From: Leptolyngbya sp. SIO4C5
GTDB lineage: Bacteria > Cyanobacteriota > Cyanobacteriia > Phormidesmidales > Phormidesmidaceae
Direction of reading: 5' to 3'
DNA: 6,440 bases
Assembly: GCA_010671965.1 (NCBI GenBank)
Contig: JAAHIC010000272.1
Location: 1 to 6,440 of the forward strand
Of this stretch, positions 4,749 to 6,440 are shown piece by piece (position 1 is the first letter of the stretch; every line of letters starts with the position of its first letter). The notes beneath the pieces were generated by a model, which had not been told where the DNA came from, searched no databases, and worked only from the letters and a program-made list of their open reading frames with translations. Both the position numbers and the translations under genes were made by a program.

Positions 4749-4841
4749 TCGAGGCGGTAGGTGAGGTGAACTAAAACAGTGAAAAGCGGAGGGCTATCGG
4801 TTAGCTTTGGTCAATGTTGGCTGCTTTTAGCGCTTCAATAA

Positions 4842-4855
4842 AACCCGTAAGGGTT
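4842..4855 (-). terminator. Small hairpin in the divergent terC/4892 region
   Basis: AACCC-GTAA-GGGTT is perfectly self-complementary, with a GNRA-type loop on the plus strand. On the minus strand the stem is followed by TTATT, resembling a miniature terminator or attenuator within the leader of the terC-family gene. It lies directly upstream of the extended -10 box for the rightward gene. The five-pair stem is weak, so the role is uncertain. Confidence 0.3.
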
Positions 4856-4858
4856 GTC

Positions 4859-4867
4859 TGCTATACA
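4859..4867 (+). promoter_or_regulatory. Extended -10 promoter for the 237-residue protein gene
   Basis: TGCTATACA contains the TGn element plus TATACA (4862-4867, five of six matches). No -35 box is recognisable at the expected distance, which fits an extended -10 promoter. Transcription would begin near 4874, leaving a leader of about 18 nt before GTG 4892. Confidence 0.45.
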
Positions 4868-4891
4868 GTTTAGTGACTTCTGAGACACCTG

Positions 4892-5605
4892 GTGATCCAT
4901 TCTTTGATTCAGCAATTTCGCGATCGCTATCCTATGGGTAGCCTAACAGCAGATCTGCTGATGCTGCATGACGGACAATACATTGTTAGAGCTGTTGTGC
5001 AGCTAGAGCGGTCAACGGTCGCCACCGGCATGGCCGCCAGTTCTGAGCTGACCGCCGCAGAAGATTCAGCTAAAAACCGCGCCCTGCAATCCCTGGGCCT
5101 GACTGCTCAGTCTGAGCCTACAGCTATACCTACAGAGATTACCTCGGCAGCCGAGGCAGTTTCTGACCCAGAATCCACGCTGCCATTGCCGCCTGCGGCA
5201 GCGGCGACAGTCAAAACTACGCCCTTTCCAGAACGGCCACAGGTTGCCGCGCCGTCGCCACCCATGAATCCTCCCCCAGCCCAAAAGACAGACGCAGCCT
5301 CACCCTCCCCTACGCCTGCCCCCACCGAACCGATTTCGCAGCCCGCTCCCGTCTCACCGGCGCCGCCTCAGCCTGATGTCTCTGAAGCGGCAGAGCTACC
5401 TTTTCCCGACACCGGGCCAATCGATCTGTCAGATATTTTGGCTCAAACTGACGTAGAGCTACGACGCTTAGGCTGGTCGGTGCAGCAGGGACGAGAGTTT
5501 TTAGAGAAAACTTACAGCAAGCGATCGCGCCACGATCTCAGTGACGAAGAACTGATGGACTTTTTGCTGTATTTAGAAGGCCAGCCCTCTCCTATTGAGT
5601 ACTAG
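4892..5605 (+). CDS. Two-domain hypothetical protein with Pro/Ala-rich linker, cyanobacterial type
   Basis: A 237-residue protein in three parts. Residues 1-70 (starting MIHSLIQQFRDRYPMGSLTA, later VATGMAASSELTAAEDSAKN) form a compact alpha/beta region. Its VATG.AA..E.AED.A..RAL pattern recalls single-strand-annealing and related nucleic-acid proteins. Residues ~75-175 are a low-complexity linker rich in Pro, Ala, Thr and Ser. Residues ~178-237 form a helical domain (DVELRRLGWSVQQGREFLEK, then TYSKRSRHDLSDEELMDFLL), a small module also seen at the ends of some cyanobacterial proteins. A role in nucleic-acid handling is speculative. The start is GTG 4892: it keeps the whole N-terminal helix and lies 18 nt from the predicted transcript start, though no Shine-Dalgarno is seen. 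It is divergent from the terC-family gene. Confidence 0.8.
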   Translation: MIHSLIQQFRDRYPMGSLTADLLMLHDGQYIVRAVVQLERSTVATGMAASSELTAAEDSAKNRALQSLGLTAQSEPTAIPTEITSAAEAVSDPESTLPLPPAAAATVKTTPFPERPQVAAPSPPMNPPPAQKTDAASPSPTPAPTEPISQPAPVSPAPPQPDVSEAAELPFPDTGPIDLSDILAQTDVELRRLGWSVQQGREFLEKTYSKRSRHDLSDEELMDFLLYLEGQPSPIEY

Positions 5606-5628
5606 GAATTTGCAACTAGAAATTTGCA
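5601..5628 (+). repeat. 14-bp tandem duplication across the stop codon
   Basis: ACTAGGAATTTGCA (5601-5614) is followed directly by ACTAGAAATTTGCA (5615-5628), differing at one base (5606 versus 5620). The first copy contains the TAG stop (5603-5605) of the 237-residue protein. It looks like a recent replication-slippage event and leaves the reading frame intact. Confidence 0.85.
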
Positions 5629-5769
5629 GCCCGTAGGCGATAAAGCCCAAATTTGACCTGCTTAATCGAGATTGAGAAGTTCATCACGCCTTGATCAGTA
5701 CCGGAGAAGTGTACGGTCATCCAGCAGATTTCATGTCAGAATTTAGGACTGTAAAGATTCTATGCAGGC
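5629..5769. other. Intergenic stretch before the GH3-like gene
   Basis: Contains TTGACC (5653-5658) and TTGATC (5691-5696), but neither has a credible -10 partner. No terminator or clear regulatory element is visible. A 71-codon frame from TTG 5691 overlaps the GH3-like gene in another phase and has no family features. Confidence 0.4.
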
Positions 5770-6440
5770 ATGGGCAGTTCCCTATTATCTTTGGTGGCCG
5801 CACTGGCTCGCTGGCAGCAGAGGGCTTTTGTAGACAAACTATCGCGCTCGACGACGATTCAGGCCAGCTTTCTGCAATCGCTTCTACAAGTACAGCAGGA
5901 AACTGAGCTAGGGCAGGCGCTCAACCTGTCTAAGGTGACGACGGTTGAGCAGTTCCGCCAACAGGTACCCGTTTGGCCCTATAGCGCCTATCACCCTTAT
6001 TTTGAGCGGGCTGCTGCAGGGGGGCTAAACGTAGTCGCCCCTGATCCGCTCATCCACATCAACTTGAGCAGTGGCTCGACGGGTAGCCAGAAGCTAGTTC
6101 CGGTTACCCAGCGATCGCAGCGCAAGCGAGCCTATGCAAATCAGGTGGCAATGGGGTTCGGGTTTAGTCAGGCGCGGCGTCAGGGACTGGCTCAGGGAAA
6201 AATGCTCCTAACCCATTCGGCTCAGCCTTTAGGGCAGACTCAGGCCGGGATTCCCTACGGCCACGTCAGCAGCAATCAGCTCCGTTCTACCCCAGCTTGG
6301 CTCTATCGCCAGCTTTTTGCGCAGCCGCCTGCAGCTCTGCAGATTAGCGATACCTTGGCCCGTAACTATGTTTGTTTGCTCTTTGGCCTCAGCGATCCTG
6401 ACCTAGCCGTTTTAGGGGCAACCTTTCCGCTGGTGGCGCA
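5770..6440 (+). CDS. GH3-family (auxin-responsive GH3-like) adenylating protein, N-terminal part
   Basis: The first 223 codons of a gene that runs off the right edge; family members are usually over 500 residues. Plant GH3 enzymes adenylate a carboxylic acid such as a jasmonate or auxin and join it to an amino acid. The substrate of cyanobacterial members is unknown. Recognition rests on the order TVEQFRQQVPVWPYSAYHPY (58-77), then PDPLIHINLSSGSTGSQKLV (91-110) with the ATP-binding SSGSTG at 100-105. GKMLLTHSAQPLGQTQAGIP (143-162) and LARNYVCLLFGL (196-207) follow. ATG 5770 is the first start after an in-frame TAA at 5752-5754. Only a weak GCAGG lies nearby, and the hydrophobic start (MGSSLLSLVAALARW) is typical of these bacterial proteins. 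It is co-directional with the preceding gene, 164 bp away. Confidence 0.85.
   Translation, partial: MGSSLLSLVAALARWQQRAFVDKLSRSTTIQASFLQSLLQVQQETELGQALNLSKVTTVEQFRQQVPVWPYSAYHPYFERAAAGGLNVVAPDPLIHINLSSGSTGSQKLVPVTQRSQRKRAYANQVAMGFGFSQARRQGLAQGKMLLTHSAQPLGQTQAGIPYGHVSSNQLRSTPAWLYRQLFAQPPAALQISDTLARNYVCLLFGLSDPDLAVLGATFPLVA

Larger units (their letters stand above)
732..6118. repeat. HIP1 octamers (GCGATCGC), 11 dispersed copies
   Basis: Copies begin at 732, 938, 1897, 2895, 3836, 4032, 4327, 4621, 4920, 5521 and 6111, about one per 585 bp. High frequency of this palindrome is a known cyanobacterial hallmark. Copies fall in genes and spacers alike and are taxonomic evidence rather than local regulatory sites. 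Confidence 0.9.

Noticed and set aside
4749..4891. Possible yybP-ykoY manganese riboswitch ahead of the terC-family gene
   Set aside because: Such riboswitches are known upstream of some TerC genes, but I see no matching multi-helix structure or conserved loops, only one five-pair hairpin.
5066..5325. Two minus-strand frames of 72 codons with Gly/Trp/Arg-rich sequence
   Set aside because: They are antisense shadows of the low-complexity Pro/Ala linker of the 237-residue protein.
5691..5906. 71-codon plus-strand frame from TTG 5691
   Set aside because: It overlaps the GH3-like gene in a different phase and has no Shine-Dalgarno or family motif.
1..6440. CRISPR array, insertion sequence or prophage
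   Set aside because: No regularly spaced repeats, transposase, integrase or cas-like genes are present in any frame.

Overview
The window looks like a cyanobacterial chromosome segment. The octamer GCGATCGC (HIP1) occurs 11 times in 6.4 kb, at 732, 938, 1897, 2895, 3836, 4032, 4327, 4621, 4920, 5521 and 6111. Several proteins have a cyanobacterial character: a YkoY-type TerC protein, an MsrA with the N-terminal extension shared with plants, a GH3-like protein, and a small XRE-type regulator of a kind often present in several copies in cyanobacteria. Base composition and gene style suggest a filamentous Leptolyngbya/Nodosilinea-like lineage, but that placement is a guess. Family calls rest on reading motifs, not on a search.

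Layout, left to right. (1) Positions 122-757 encode uracil phosphoribosyltransferase (upp). The bases just before it (2-112) are a perfect inverted copy of the middle of the same gene (310-420), so the true upp upstream region is missing from this sequence. (2) Positions 758-1044 hold no convincing gene but contain a long inverted repeat (956-1019). (3) On the minus strand, 1045-1480 carries two tandem paralogous HTH genes. The first (1268-1480) is intact; the second (1045-1256) has a one-base deletion. (4) Positions 1481-1637 are a compact divergent control region. It has a near-consensus plus-strand promoter (TTGACA, 17 bp, TTTAAT) with the palindrome GAGATCTC inside the spacer and again about +10 to +20, then a terminator-like stem-loop, then a small hairpin over the Shine-Dalgarno of an 84-residue ORF (1638-1892). 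(5) msrA (2028-2690) ends in a clear intrinsic terminator. (6) Positions 2755-3289 are mostly non-coding but contain a previously untracked 33-residue single-pass membrane protein with a good Shine-Dalgarno (3031-3132). (7) ndk (3290-3739) converges on a terC-family gene (3870-4748, minus), with two strong hairpins between them. (8) A cyanobacterial two-domain protein with a Pro-rich linker (4892-5605) diverges from terC. A 14-bp tandem duplication covers its stop codon. (9) The first 223 codons of a GH3-family protein (5770-6440) run off the right edge.

Most of the window is unrelated housekeeping: nucleotide salvage and NTP balance (upp, ndk), protein oxidation repair (msrA) and metal export or thylakoid maintenance (terC). 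The part that looks like an integrated system is 1045-1892, a small HTH repressor-like gene pair facing an operator-embedded promoter and a small conserved-looking ORF. The oddest sequence feature is the 111-bp inverted duplication at the left edge, which may be biological or an amplification/assembly chimera.
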